A DNA stretch of 64,000 nucleotides from Streptomyces fodineus (GTDB taxonomy: Bacteria; Actinomycetota; Actinomycetes; Streptomycetales; Streptomycetaceae). The stretch is taken from NCBI RefSeq assembly GCF_001735805.1, contig NZ_CP017248.1:3844001-3908000 (forward strand), read 5' to 3'. Positions 20,147 through 27,593 of this stretch are shown here, one piece after another; the first letter of the stretch is position 1; each line of letters begins with the position of its first letter. The notes under the pieces were generated by a model. That model had not been told where the DNA came from, searched no databases, and was given only the letters and a program-made list of their open reading frames with translations. The translations under genes were made by a program, and so were the position numbers.

Positions 20147-20893
20147 TCAGGTCTGCTGGGCCGCTCTCATCGCCGCTCCCACGATCCCCGCGTTGTTCTG
20201 CAGCTGGGCGGGGACGATCTCGGCCTTGATGCCCTCGATGAGGTGCAGGAACTTGTCGGCCTTGCGGCTGACCCCGCCGCCGATGATGAACAGCTGTGGC
20301 GAGAACAGCATCTCCACATGCTCCAGGTACTTCTGGACGCGGTTGGCCCAGCGCTCCCAGCTCAGCTCGTGGTCCTCCTTGGCCTTGCTGGAGGCCCGCT
20401 TCTCGGCCTCGTGGCCGTTCAGCTCCAGGTGGCCCAGTTCCGTGTTCGGGACGAGGACGCCGTCCACGAAGACGGCGCTGCCGATGCCGGTGCCGAAGGT
20501 GAGCAGGATGACCGTGCCCTCGCGGTCCCGGCCGGCGCCGAACTGCATCTCGGCGACGCCCGCCGCGTCCGCGTCGTTGATGACGGTCACCGGCAGGCCG
20601 CCCAGTCTGCCGCCGAACAACGCGCGTGCGTCCGTGTCGATCCAGCTGCTGTCGACGTTCGCCGCCGTACGGACCATGGCGCCGCCGGTGACCACTCCGG
20701 GGAAGGTCAGGCCCACCGGGCCCGTCCAGCCGAAGTGGTCGATCACCTGCTTCACCCCGTCGGCGACGCCGTCCGGTGTCGCCGGGTGCGGGGTGAGCAC
20801 CTTGCAGCGCTCCTGGGCCAGGTCGCCCTTCTCCAGGTCAACGGGAGCGCCCTTGATCCCGGATCCGCCGATGTCCACACCGAAGATCTGCAT
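20147..20893 (-). CDS. ppgK: Polyphosphate glucokinase
   Basis: A 248-residue ROK-family kinase. The phosphate-binding motif DIGGSGIKGA is at the N terminus, LTFGTGIGSA in the middle, and ELGHLELNGHEAEKRAS is the glucose-binding/ROK segment with the actinobacterial PpgK signature. It phosphorylates glucose with polyphosphate (or ATP) as donor in the cytoplasm. IIGGGVSRKADKF closes the C-terminal nucleotide site. It lies 29 bp downstream of ispH on the same strand, so the two may be co-transcribed. Confidence 0.93.
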   Translation of the reverse strand: MQIFGVDIGGSGIKGAPVDLEKGDLAQERCKVLTPHPATPDGVADGVKQVIDHFGWTGPVGLTFPGVVTGGAMVRTAANVDSSWIDTDARALFGGRLGGLPVTVINDADAAGVAEMQFGAGRDREGTVILLTFGTGIGSAVFVDGVLVPNTELGHLELNGHEAEKRASSKAKEDHELSWERWANRVQKYLEHVEMLFSPQLFIIGGGVSRKADKFLHLIEGIKAEIVPAQLQNNAGIVGAAMRAAQQT

Positions 20894-20922
20894 GGCACCA
20901 CGTTACGACGGGCGACTGACAG

Positions 20923-21939
20923 TCACTCCTCGGAAGTGCCCGTGCCGCCGCGCTCGGTGACCAGGGCGGCCGCCTCCTCGCGCAGGTCACGGCGCAGCTC
21001 CTTGGGCAGCGAGAAGGTGATGGACTCCTCGGCCGCCTTGACGAGCTCCACGTCCCCGTAGCCGCGTTCGGCGAGCCGCTCCAGCACTTGCTCGACCAGG
21101 ACCTCCGGGACGGAGGCGCCGGAGGTGACACCGACCGTCGTCACGCCCTCCAGCCAGGCATCGTCGATCTCGTCGGCGAAGTCCACGAGGTGGGCCTCGC
21201 GGGCGCCGGCGAGCTTGGCGACCTCGACCAGCCGCTTGGAGTTGGAGGAGTTGCGCGAGCCGACGACGATGACCAGCTCGGCCTCGGCGCCCATCTGCTT
21301 CACGGCGAGCTGGCGGTTCTGCGTGGCGTAGCAGATGTCGTCGCTGGGCGGGGAGACGAGACCGGGGAACTTCGTCTTCAGGGCGTCGACGGTCTCCATG
21401 GTCTCGTCCACGGACAGGGTGGTCTGGGACAGCCAGACGACCTTGGAGGGGTCGCGGACCTCGACCTTGGCGACGTCCTCGGGACCGTCGACGAGCTGGA
21501 TGTGGTCGGGGGCCTCGCCGGAGGTGCCGATGACCTCCTCGTGGCCCTCGTGACCGATCAGGAGGATGTCGTAGTCCTCCTTGGCGTAGCGGACGGCTTC
21601 CTTGTGGACCTTGGTGACCAGGGGGCAGGTGGCGTCGATGGTGGCGAGGCGGCCCCGCTCGGCCTCCTCGTGCACGACCGGGGCGACGCCGTGTGCCGAG
21701 AACATGACGATGCTGCCCGGTGGCACCTCCTCCGTCCGCTCGACGAAGACGGCACCCTTCTTCTCCAGGGTCTGCACGACGTACTTGTTGTGGACGATCT
21801 CGTGCCGGACGTAGATCGGGGCCCCGTACTGCTCAAGGGCCTTCTCGACGGCGATCACGGCGCGGTCCACACCGGCGCAGTAGCCCCGGGGGGCGGCGAG
21901 CAGGACACGGCGGCCAGGCGAAGCGGTCATGCGTCCCAT
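20923..21939 (-). CDS. ispH: 4-hydroxy-3-methylbut-2-enyl diphosphate reductase
   Basis: A 338-residue iron-sulfur enzyme, the last step of the MEP isoprenoid pathway, giving IPP and DMAPP. The three cluster-ligating cysteines are in RGYCAGVDRA, DATCPLVTKVHKE and DICYATQNRQ; the substrate-binding AHGVAP and the TSGASVPE segment are present. Two ATGs nine bases apart are possible (21939, giving MGRMTASP, or 21930); I use the first as in the homologue I remember. A longer upstream frame exists, but it lies over xseA on the other strand and is not real. Confidence 0.95.
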   Translation of the reverse strand: MGRMTASPGRRVLLAAPRGYCAGVDRAVIAVEKALEQYGAPIYVRHEIVHNKYVVQTLEKKGAVFVERTEEVPPGSIVMFSAHGVAPVVHEEAERGRLATIDATCPLVTKVHKEAVRYAKEDYDILLIGHEGHEEVIGTSGEAPDHIQLVDGPEDVAKVEVRDPSKVVWLSQTTLSVDETMETVDALKTKFPGLVSPPSDDICYATQNRQLAVKQMGAEAELVIVVGSRNSSNSKRLVEVAKLAGAREAHLVDFADEIDDAWLEGVTTVGVTSGASVPEVLVEQVLERLAERGYGDVELVKAAEESITFSLPKELRRDLREEAAALVTERGGTGTSEE

Positions 21940-22062
21940 CGTAAGGGTGCGTTCGGCGGCGCCGGGATCGCGTCTCCGGCGGCGCGCCCCCGCGCCCGGA
22001 AGGCGACCGCCGGCCCAGCGGCGCGAGCCCGTGCTGTCGGTGCCCGCCGTTAGGCTCGGCCC

Positions 22063-23271
22063 ATGGCTGCGAAAACCACCCCCGAAGCCCCCCTGCCGGT
22101 GGGCGAGGTCTCCCGGCTGATCGGCGGCTGGATCGACCGGCTCGGGGCGGTGTGGGTCGAGGGGCAGATCACGCAGTTGTCGCGGCGGCCCGGCGCCGGG
22201 GTCGTGTTCCTGACCCTGCGGGATCCGTCGTACGACATCTCGGTCAGCGTGACCTGCTACCGGCAGGTGTTCGACGCCGTCGCCGATGTGGTCGGGGAGG
22301 GCGCCCGCGTCGTCGTACTGGCGAAGCCGGAGTGGTATGCGCCCAGGGGCCAGCTCTCCCTCCGCGCCGCCGAGATCAGGCCCGTCGGCGTCGGTGAGCT
22401 GCTGGCCCGGCTGGAGCGGCTGAAGAAGGCACTCGCCGCCGAGGGCCTGTTCGCGCCGGAGCGGAAGAAGCCGCTGCCGTTCCTGCCGCAGCTGATCGGG
22501 CTGGTCTGCGGCCGTGCCTCCGCCGCGGAGCGGGACGTGCTGGAGAACGCCCGGCACCGCTGGCCCGCCGTCCGCTTCGAGGTGCGCAACGTCCCGGTGC
22601 AGGGTGTGCACGCCGTCCCGCAGGTCGTGCAGGCCGTCAAGGAGCTGGACGAACTCGAGGACGTCGACGTCATCATCGTCGCGCGGGGCGGCGGCAGTGT
22701 GGAGGATCTGCTGCCGTTCTCCGACGAGCAGCTGGTGCGGGCGGTGGCCGACTGCCGTACGCCCGTCGTCTCCGCCATCGGGCACGAACCGGACAACCCG
22801 CTGCTGGACCATGTCGCCGACCTGCGCGCCTCCACGCCCACCGACGCGGCCAAGAAGGTCGTGCCGGACGTGGGCGAGGAGTTCGAGCGGGTGCGGATGC
22901 TGCGGGACCGGGCCCGGCGGTGTGTGGAGGCGTTCGTGGAGCGCGAGCAGCGCGGGCTGGCCCATGCCCTGGCCCGGCCCTCGATAGAGGATCCGCACCG
23001 GATGATCGACGAGCGCGCCGACCACGTGGCCGCCCTCGTGGAGCGGAGCCGGCGGACCCTGGGCCATCTCCTGGACCGCGCGGACTCGGAGCTGACGCAC
23101 ACGCACGCGCGCGTGGTGGCCCTCTCCCCCGCGGCGACACTCAAGCGCGGCTACGCGGTGCTGCAGAAGGCGGACGGGCATGTGGTGCGTGACCCGGACG
23201 AGGTGACGGAGGGCGAGGCGCTGCGGGCCCGCGTCGCCGACGGCGAATTCACAGTGAAGGTGGGCGAATGA
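22063..23271 (+). CDS. xseA: Exodeoxyribonuclease VII large subunit
   Basis: A 402-residue nuclease subunit that degrades single-stranded DNA with XseB. It starts with an OB-fold (VSRLIGGWIDRLGAVWVEGQITQ and VVFLTLRDPS), then the catalytic core (RLKKALAAEGLF, IGLVCGRASAAERDVL, IIVARGGGSVEDLLPF, SAIGHEPDNPLLDHVAD), then a helical C terminus. Its stop overlaps the xseB ATG (ATGA), so subunits are translated together. It is divergent from ispH with about 120 bp between them. Confidence 0.95.
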   Translation: MAAKTTPEAPLPVGEVSRLIGGWIDRLGAVWVEGQITQLSRRPGAGVVFLTLRDPSYDISVSVTCYRQVFDAVADVVGEGARVVVLAKPEWYAPRGQLSLRAAEIRPVGVGELLARLERLKKALAAEGLFAPERKKPLPFLPQLIGLVCGRASAAERDVLENARHRWPAVRFEVRNVPVQGVHAVPQVVQAVKELDELEDVDVIIVARGGGSVEDLLPFSDEQLVRAVADCRTPVVSAIGHEPDNPLLDHVADLRASTPTDAAKKVVPDVGEEFERVRMLRDRARRCVEAFVEREQRGLAHALARPSIEDPHRMIDERADHVAALVERSRRTLGHLLDRADSELTHTHARVVALSPAATLKRGYAVLQKADGHVVRDPDEVTEGEALRARVADGEFTVKVGE

Positions 23272-23498
23272 CCGGCAAGGTGGACGAGGCGCTCTCGTAC
23301 GAGCAGGCGCGGGACGAGCTGATCGAGGTCGTACGGCGCCTGGAGGCGGGCGGTACGACGCTGGAGGAGTCCCTGGCGCTGTGGGAGCGCGGCGAGGAGC
23401 TGGCCAAGGTGTGCCGGCGCTGGCTGGAGGGGGCGCGGGAGCGGCTGGACGCGGCGCTGGCCGAGGAGGAGGCGGACGAGGAGGCGGACGCCGGGTAG
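23268..23498 (+). CDS. xseB: Exodeoxyribonuclease VII small subunit
   Basis: A 76-residue helical protein with the family pattern SYEQARDELIEVVRRLEAGG and LEESLALWERGEEL. Several copies bind the XseA helical arm. The C terminus is an acidic tail (EEEADEEADAG). Overlaps xseA by 4 bp. Confidence 0.93.
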   Translation: MTGKVDEALSYEQARDELIEVVRRLEAGGTTLEESLALWERGEELAKVCRRWLEGARERLDAALAEEEADEEADAG

Positions 23499-23548
23499 GC
23501 GCCGGCGGCCCGTCGGCTGTGAAGCGGGTCACCGCGGACCGACTTTTG

Positions 23549-23577
23549 TTGAAGGTTGAACTTCGCTGGCGTAGGGT
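23549..23577 (+). promoter_or_regulatory. Promoter for the nitroreductase gene
   Basis: TTGAAG (23549-23554) and TAGGGT (23572-23577) are separated by exactly 17 bp, matching the streptomycete housekeeping (HrdB) pattern. The predicted start of transcription is about 65 bp ahead of the gene. Confidence 0.55.
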
Positions 23578-23647
23578 CGCCCTGTCAGCCCGATCCGGAC
23601 CACGGTCCGGTACGTCGGATCAAGGCGCCACCCAGAAGGTTCACGTC

Positions 23648-24238
23648 ATGTCTCTCGTTCTTGACCCCGCCGCCCAGGACCTGCTGTTCCGCGAGGCCCG
23701 CACCGCGAACACCTTCACCGACGAGCCGGTGACCGAGGGGCAGGTCCAGGCGATCTACGACCTGGTCAAGTACGGCCCCACCGCCTTCAACCAGTCCCCG
23801 CTGCGCATCACCCTGGTCCGCTCCCCCGAGGCCCGTGAGCGTCTGGTGCGGCACATGGCCGAGGGCAACCAGCCGAAGACCGCCACCGCCCCGCTGGTCG
23901 CGATCCTCTCCGCGGACAACGAGTTCCACGAGGAGCTGCCGACCCTCTTCCCGCACTTCCCGCAGGCCAAGGACGTGTTCTTCAGCGAGCGCCCGGCCCG
24001 TGAGGGTGCCGCCGCACTGAACGCCGCCCTGCAGGCCGCGTACTTCATCATCGGCGTCCGCGCCGCCGGCCTCGCCGCCGGCCCGATGACCGGCCTGGAC
24101 TTCGAGGGCGTCCGCAAGGAGTTCCTGGACGACGACCACACCCCGCTGATGGTCGTCAACATCGGCCGGCCGGGCCCGGACGCCTGGTTCCCGCGCTCGC
24201 CGCGCCTGGCGTACGACGACGTCGTCACGACCGTCTGA
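23648..24238 (+). CDS. Malonic semialdehyde reductase-like nitroreductase (RutE/HadB type)
   Basis: A 196-residue flavoprotein of the nitroreductase superfamily. RTANTFTDEPVTEGQV, YGPTAFNQSPLR and GPMTGLDFEGVRKEF are typical of the RutE/YdfN group, which reduces malonic semialdehyde or similar substrates with NAD(P)H. It is monocistronic, with its own promoter and a strong terminator. The frame is open upstream, but the ATG at 23648 gives the family length. Confidence 0.82.
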   Translation: MSLVLDPAAQDLLFREARTANTFTDEPVTEGQVQAIYDLVKYGPTAFNQSPLRITLVRSPEARERLVRHMAEGNQPKTATAPLVAILSADNEFHEELPTLFPHFPQAKDVFFSERPAREGAAALNAALQAAYFIIGVRAAGLAAGPMTGLDFEGVRKEFLDDDHTPLMVVNIGRPGPDAWFPRSPRLAYDDVVTTV

Positions 24239-24284
24239 GTCACCCCCTCGCGCAGCCACGCGCTCGCGCAGCCATCCCCTCGCA

Positions 24285-24323
24285 ACGCAAGAGGCCCCCG
24301 GCACCGCCGGGGGCCTCTTGCGT
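24285..24323. terminator. Strong bidirectional terminator
   Basis: A perfect hairpin of about 18 bp with a 3-nt loop: left arm ACGCAAGAGGCCCCCGGC, right arm the exact complement. It lies between the convergent nitroreductase and DUF4245 genes and can serve both. Confidence 0.85.
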
Positions 24324-24337
24324 ACGTCATGCGCGGC

Positions 24338-24865
24338 TCACCGCATCTCCAGTGCCGCCGCCAGCTTCGCCAGCTCCGTGAAGGACGCCGTGCCGGCCAC
24401 CACCGTCGTGGAGCCGGGCGTGCCGTTCAGGACGAGGGCGTCGTAACGGCCACCGGTGTACTGGGTCCAGGTGCGGCCGTCGATCGTCTCGGTCTTCGTC
24501 GTGGCGGAGGCGCCCTGGCTGGCCTCGCCGATGAAGACGGCCGGCTTCTGCGTGGACTGCTCGATCTGCACGTACTGGCTGTCCGGGGTCTGGAAGCCCA
24601 GGTGCCAGCGGTCGCCGTCCTCGCCCTGGAAGCGTACGGAGGTCGCCTTCCAGGTACTCGGCAGTCCCTCGGGGGCGGCCACCGGGTAGCTCGCCGCGCG
24701 ACGGGCCGTGAGCAGTTCGACCTGGTAGTCGACCCGCTTGAGATCGGGAGCGCGATCGTCGTGCGGGATGGCGAAGAACCAGACGCCCATCGCCGCGATG
24801 CCGATCAGGGCCAGGGAGAGAATCATGTCCCGGGCCGTCTGCTGCTTGCCTTTCGAACCTGCCAC
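24338..24865 (-). CDS. DUF4245 membrane-anchored protein
   Basis: A 175-residue protein with a short basic N terminus (MAGSKGKQQTARD), one membrane helix (about 15-33), and an extracytoplasmic beta-rich domain (WTQYTGGRYDALVL). This is the DUF4245 arrangement, common next to glpX in actinobacteria; function is not known. Transcribed divergently from glpX. Confidence 0.8.
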   Translation of the reverse strand: MAGSKGKQQTARDMILSLALIGIAAMGVWFFAIPHDDRAPDLKRVDYQVELLTARRAASYPVAAPEGLPSTWKATSVRFQGEDGDRWHLGFQTPDSQYVQIEQSTQKPAVFIGEASQGASATTKTETIDGRTWTQYTGGRYDALVLNGTPGSTTVVAGTASFTELAKLAAALEMR

Positions 24866-24993
24866 GCCCTCTATCGTCGCAGGTGCCCCAAGCGCTCATC
24901 CGTGGGGTCCCCTGCTCATTTTGTCTGTCCGGCGATAGAGTCAGGGTCCAATACCCTCATCCGGCCGTCGTCGTATCAGAAAGGTGCGCTCCG

Positions 24994-26028
24994 ATGACCG
25001 AAAATCATCACTTGCCGTCCGAGCTTGATGTTCCTTCCGAGGCTCCCGATCGCAACCTCGCCCTGGAGCTCGTCCGGGTCACCGAAGCCGCGGCGATGGC
25101 CGCGGGCCGCTGGGTGGGGCGCGGCGACAAGAACGGCGCCGACGGTGCCGCGGTGCGCGCCATGCGGACCCTCGTCTCCACCGTGTCGATGAACGGCGTC
25201 GTCGTCATCGGCGAGGGCGAGAAGGACGAGGCCCCGATGCTCTTCAACGGGGAGCACGTGGGCGACGGCACCGGTCCCGAGGTCGACATCGCGGTCGACC
25301 CCATCGACGGCACCACGCTGACGGCCAAGGGCATGCCGAACGCGATCGCCGTCCTCGCCGCGGCCGAGCGGGGCGCCATGTTCGACCCGTCCGCCGTGTT
25401 CTACATGGACAAGCTGGTCACCGGCCCGGAGGCCGCCGAGTTCGTCGACATCGACGCGCCCGTGGCCGTGAACATCAAGCGCATCGCCAAGGCGAAGAAG
25501 GCGACGCCTGAGGACGTCACCGTCGTCATCCTCGACCGGCCGCGGCACGAGGGCCTGATCCGGGAGGTCCGGGAGGCCGGCGCACGGATCAAGCTGATCT
25601 CCGACGGCGACGTGGCCGGCTCCGTCTACGCGCTGCGTGAGGGCACCGGGGTCGACCTGCTGCTCGGCATCGGCGGTACGCCGGAGGGCATCATCTCGGC
25701 CTGCGCCGTGAAGTGCCTGGGCGGGACGATCCAGGGCAAGCTGTGGCCCAAGGACGACGAGGAGCGCGCGCGGGCCATTGACGCCGGGCACGACCTGGAC
25801 CGTGTGCTGACGACCGACGACCTGGTGTCCGGGGAGAACGTGTTCTTCGTCGCGACCGGGATCACCGACGGTGAGCTGCTGCGGGGTGTTCAGTACCGGT
25901 CGGAGAAGGCGCTGACCGAGTCGATCGTGATGCGGTCGAAGTCGGGGACGGTACGGAGGATTTACTCCGAGCACCGGCTGAGCAAGCTGCGGGCCTACAG
26001 CGCGATCGATTTCGACCGCGCCAAGTAG
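24994..26028 (+). CDS. glpX: Class II fructose-1,6-bisphosphatase
   Basis: A 344-residue gluconeogenic phosphatase. The metal- and substrate-binding segments VVIGEGEKDEAPML and DIAVDPIDGTTLTAKG are present, followed by VILDRPRHEGLI, KLISDGDVAGS and GIGGTPEGIISACAVKCLGG, all typical of GlpX. It hydrolyses fructose 1,6-bisphosphate and is the main FBPase of actinobacteria. ATG at 24994 has AAAGGTG 8-9 bp upstream; an upstream in-frame start would lack this. Confidence 0.95.
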   Translation: MTENHHLPSELDVPSEAPDRNLALELVRVTEAAAMAAGRWVGRGDKNGADGAAVRAMRTLVSTVSMNGVVVIGEGEKDEAPMLFNGEHVGDGTGPEVDIAVDPIDGTTLTAKGMPNAIAVLAAAERGAMFDPSAVFYMDKLVTGPEAAEFVDIDAPVAVNIKRIAKAKKATPEDVTVVILDRPRHEGLIREVREAGARIKLISDGDVAGSVYALREGTGVDLLLGIGGTPEGIISACAVKCLGGTIQGKLWPKDDEERARAIDAGHDLDRVLTTDDLVSGENVFFVATGITDGELLRGVQYRSEKALTESIVMRSKSGTVRRIYSEHRLSKLRAYSAIDFDRAK

Positions 26029-26033
26029 CGCCC

Positions 26034-26058
26034 GATCAGGCCGCGGTAACGCCTGATC
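26034..26058. terminator. Terminator after glpX
   Basis: GATCAGGC and GCCTGATC are perfect 8-bp arms with a 9-nt loop, 6 bp after the glpX stop. Confidence 0.6.
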
Positions 26059-26072
26059 GAGGAGATCGAAGA

Positions 26073-26130
26073 GGGGGCTGCGCGTCCGCCGGCGAGTGCG
26101 GATCGTCCGTGACCGGTCGCGCAGTTCCCC
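26073..26130. repeat. Streptomyces-type dispersed palindromic repeat
   Basis: GGGGGCTGCGCG on the left pairs with CGCGCAGTTCCCC on the right; the segment GGTCGCGCAGTTCCCC is one I know as a very frequent intergenic element in Streptomyces chromosomes. It lies between the convergent ends of glpX and the WhiB-like gene and may act as a second terminator. Confidence 0.5.
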
Positions 26131-26151
26131 ACGCCCCTTGGGATGGAACGC

Positions 26152-26529
26152 TCAACCCGCTATGCGGTTGGCCGCCGTCGCCCTCGCCGCCTTCTTCAGT
26201 TCCATCTCGCGGCGGCGGCGCCTGGCCAGGACCACTCGGCGTTCGGCGGCGGTGAGGCCGCCCCAGACGCCGTACGGTTCGGGCTGGAGGAGGGCGTGTT
26301 CGCGGCACTCGACCATCACCGGGCAACGGGCGCAGACGCGCTTGGCCGCCTCCTCGCGGGAGAGCCGGGCGGCGGTCGGCTCCTTCGAGGGCGCGAAGAA
26401 CAGCCCGGCCTCGTCGCGTCGGCACACCGCCTCGGTGTGCCAAGGAGCGTCTTGATCCCTGTCTCGCCCTGGCACCCGCGGGGCCGGAACAGCAGCTACC
26501 TGCAGGGACGAATGCGGCGGTTGCAGCAC
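26152..26529 (-). CDS. wblI: WhiB-family iron-sulfur regulator (WblI-like)
   Basis: A 125-residue Wbl protein. Four cysteines in the family spacing (C36, C66, C69, C75 in VCARCPVMVEC) should bind a [4Fe-4S] cluster; GVWGG (87-91) is the turn that contacts the principal sigma factor; the C terminus is a basic DNA-contact tail (LARRRRREMELKK). Wbl proteins sense NO/O2 or redox state and control transcription with the sigma factor. The name rests on memory of the glpX-wblI adjacency in S. coelicolor. The GTG start has AGGAG 7 bp upstream. An N-terminal extension of about 30 residues precedes the Cys domain. Confidence 0.82.
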   Translation of the reverse strand: MLQPPHSSLQVAAVPAPRVPGRDRDQDAPWHTEAVCRRDEAGLFFAPSKEPTAARLSREEAAKRVCARCPVMVECREHALLQPEPYGVWGGLTAAERRVVLARRRRREMELKKAARATAANRIAG

Positions 26530-26704
26530 GGGTCTACTCCTGACGACGGCTTCGCGAGCGAGAGACGATGCAGCAAGGCCTACCCGCTGTGCGCGCGCCT
26601 ATGCACAGAGTTCCCAGCTGTAGGCGCGCGGCGGCTCGTTCACGCCCCTGCCATGGCCGTCCGCGCGGAGCGGAACCTTCCGGTCAGCAGTGGATTCGCG
26701 ACCG

Positions 26705-27424
26705 TCAATGGCCCAGGTGTTTGCGCAGCTTCCGGTCGACCTTGTCCTGGACACGCTCCAGCTTCCGGTCGACCTTGCTCTGCACCCGCTCCAGGATGTC
26801 CGCCACGCGTTTGCCGCGCTTGGGGCGCGCCTCGACATTGCCGAGTACGGCCCAGCCGTCGACGTAGACGACCGGCGCATCGGACTCGACCGAGTCCAGC
26901 GTGTCCACCTCGAAGTTGCCGAGGACGCCGCCTCCGGTGCCGCGCAGCGACACGTTCTCCGGGACGCGGATCTGGACGTCGCCGAAGACCGAGACCGCCT
27001 TGATCACGACCTGCTGGTACTCGAAGATCGCCTCGCTGAGGTCGATCTCGACGCTGCCGAAGACCGAGAACGCGTGGATCCGGCGGCCGGCGCGCCAGCG
27101 GCCCCGGCGCACCGCGCTGCTGAAGACGGCGACGACGTTGGCGTCCGCCTCCTGCGGTATCGCGCCCGGGGTGGGGCGGGGCGGCACGGGGGTGTAGGCG
27201 GGGGCGGCGGGGCGCTGGTGGGCGGCGGGCAGGTCCCGGATGAAGACGTCCAGCTCGCCCACCGTCTTGGCGGCGAGGACGCCCTCGACCCGCTCGGCAT
27301 GCTCGTCGGCCGTCAGCCGCCCCTCGGCCAGGGCCTCGCGGAGGATCTCGGCGATGCGATCACGGTCGGCGTCCGAGGCACGCAGCTCGGAGACAGGTGC
27401 TTCGGTGTGCTTCTGAAGGTCCAC
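26705..27424 (-). CDS. DUF1707 and LiaF-like domain protein
   Basis: A 239-residue protein. Residues about 10-65 form a DUF1707 domain (LRASDADRDRIAEILREAL, LTADEHAERVEGVLAAKT). After a proline-rich linker, residues about 95-195 resemble the LiaF-type C-terminal domain (VAVFSSAVRRGRW, SVFGSVEIDLSEA, NVSLRGTGGGVLGNF), made of short repeated beta turns. The C terminus holds two near-identical heptad-like repeats (LERVQSKVDRK / LERVQDKVDRK) likely to form a basic coiled coil. No membrane helix is seen. A role in sensing envelope stress or anchoring at the membrane is inferred from LiaF. Confidence 0.78.
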   Translation of the reverse strand: MDLQKHTEAPVSELRASDADRDRIAEILREALAEGRLTADEHAERVEGVLAAKTVGELDVFIRDLPAAHQRPAAPAYTPVPPRPTPGAIPQEADANVVAVFSSAVRRGRWRAGRRIHAFSVFGSVEIDLSEAIFEYQQVVIKAVSVFGDVQIRVPENVSLRGTGGGVLGNFEVDTLDSVESDAPVVYVDGWAVLGNVEARPKRGKRVADILERVQSKVDRKLERVQDKVDRKLRKHLGH

Positions 27425-27443
27425 GGGAAGCAGCGTACCGAAA

Positions 27444-27457
27444 CGCGATAGATCGCG
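27444..27457. promoter_or_regulatory. Inverted repeat upstream of DUF1707 gene
   Basis: CGCGAT-AG-ATCGCG is a perfect 6-2-6 inverted repeat 20 bp upstream of the DUF1707 start, in the position expected of an operator or promoter element. Confidence 0.35.
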
Positions 27458-27593
27458 ACTAGGGGATGTGGAAAACCTGGGGCGTGTCGAACTGAGCCTT
27501 ACCTCACAGGTTGCGTGTCGGCGGCAGGTTCTACGCTGGTGGGGCCCGCCAGCGTCGGCGGGCGCCGTCCGTCAGAGTGAGGAATGGGCTGAG

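Noticed and set aside
21940..23532. Continuation of the ispH frame upstream over xseA.
   Set aside because: Composition is low-complexity and it is antisense to an intact xseA with all motifs; IspH has its normal N terminus at 21939 or 21930.
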